Part shown: piece by piece, positions 62,582 through 62,839 of the stretch
Position numbering within the stretch: position 1 is the first letter of the stretch
How the letters are laid out: every line of letters starts with the position of its first letter
Origin: Bacillota bacterium
GTDB taxonomy: Bacteria; Bacillota; Bacilli; Alicyclobacillales; SLC66
Assembly (NCBI GenBank): GCA_021805735.1
Contig: JAJZEE010000004.1
Span: 1-62,839 of the forward strand
DNA length: 62,839 nt
Direction of reading: 5' to 3'
Made by a program: the position numbers and the translations under genes
Notes under the pieces: generated by a model
Database searches by the model: none
Seen by the model: only the letters and a program-made list of their open reading frames with translations
Told to the model about the DNA's origin: nothing

Positions 62582-62688
62582 TGCGGCGCGCGACTTTCTG
62601 GACACCCCGCCGCCAAAGCAATTCCGGCAGGTTGTCACAACGGTTTTTAGTCTCTTGTCTGAGCCGTATCCATACGATTCCAAGCAGT
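62562..62688 (+). pseudogene. RelE/ParE-like toxin, N-terminal fragment
   Basis: ATG 62562: MKLLLSNAARDFLDTPPPKQ, FSLLSEPYPYDSKQ, the start pattern of RelE/ParE toxins (S..A..FL......I...I..L...P.P.DSK.L). At 62688/62689 it changes, without a gap and in frame, into sortase-like sequence. The catalytic C-terminal half of the toxin is gone. Confidence 0.62.
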
Positions 62689-62839
62689 CAGGAAGCACGC
62701 TGCCTGGCCAAGGCAGCGACGCCATTCTCGTGACGGAGAATCCCACGCTGCGCAAAGCCGGAAGCCTGCGGCCGGGCACCGTGATTCAGTGGGTTGCGCC
62801 ACAGGGCGTTTTTGCCTACCGAGTGAAGGGTTCCGCGCC
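62689..62839 (+). pseudogene. Sortase-like fragment fused to RelE remnant (runs off window)
   Basis: Nearly identical in DNA to 56492-56642 (GSTLPGQGSDAILVTENPTL onward), with a few substitutions. It carries the same His-less, degenerate catalytic region. It continues past the window end, so its 3' extent is unknown. Confidence 0.78.

Noticed and set aside
54505-62839. Mosaic considered as an integron or a standard insertion-sequence cluster
   Set aside because: No integrase, no attC-like hairpin array, no DDE transposase and no terminal inverted repeats were recognised.

Overview
The window looks like chromosomal DNA of a Gram-positive Bacillota, perhaps an Alicyclobacillaceae-type spore-former (a guess from gene content, not a computed placement). 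Signs are moderately GC-rich DNA, strong GGAGG-type ribosome binding sites with many GTG/TTG starts, a T-box leader before leuA, a CsoR/CstR-type repressor, CWB2 cell-wall-binding repeats and an acetate permease/acetyl-CoA synthetase pair. No rRNA, tRNA, CRISPR array or phage region was recognised.

Layout. 0-5.3 kb: uppP, a self-regulated ABC efflux operon with a TetR regulator, a PIG-L deacetylase, and a CstR-like repressor with a rhodanese, both preceded by matching operators. 5.4-14.7 kb (minus strand): an oligosaccharide-use operon under a LacI-type repressor, with GH35 glycosidase, family-5 solute-binding protein, two permeases and two ATPases. 14.8-26.8 kb: a UbiB/ABC1 kinase with a small partner, a MazG-like pyrophosphohydrolase, an aldo/keto reductase, the acetate permease and acsA, two tandem SGNH hydrolases followed by an SLH-like exported protein, and leuA behind a T-box.

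26.9-42.3 kb is an L-rhamnose (6-deoxyhexose) catabolic locus: rhamnulokinase, a phosphatase, a second FGGY kinase, a class II aldolase, a divergent DeoR regulator, RhaI-type isomerase, bifunctional aldolase/dehydrogenase, PfkB kinase, ribulose-phosphate 3-epimerase and an RbsABC-type importer. The importer ATPase gene carries an in-frame stop codon. Directly beyond lies a dTDP-L-rhamnose synthesis cluster (42.4-46.3 kb: rmlA, rmlC, rmlB and an RmlD/RMD-like reductase), so breakdown and synthesis of the same sugar adjoin.

46.4-54.2 kb is envelope-related: a MacB-type ABC pair with a lipoprotein, then two convergent secreted proteins that share an N-terminal architecture but end in different C-terminal modules (three CWB2 repeats or a copper-amine-oxidase-N-like domain).

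54.5-62.8 kb is the most unusual part. It is a mosaic of Rpn-family (PD-(D/E)XK, recombination-promoting nuclease / putative transposase) genes: three long copies, one 5'-truncated copy and two 3' remnants. Among them lie abruptly cut pieces of toxin-antitoxin genes (mazE, mazF, a RelB-like antitoxin, a RelE-like toxin), an HTH fragment, an internal piece of rmlB, and repeated pieces of a sortase-fold gene whose parent copy lacks the catalytic residues. Several joins are visible to within a few bases. The region reads as a site of repeated illegitimate recombination linked to Rpn genes.
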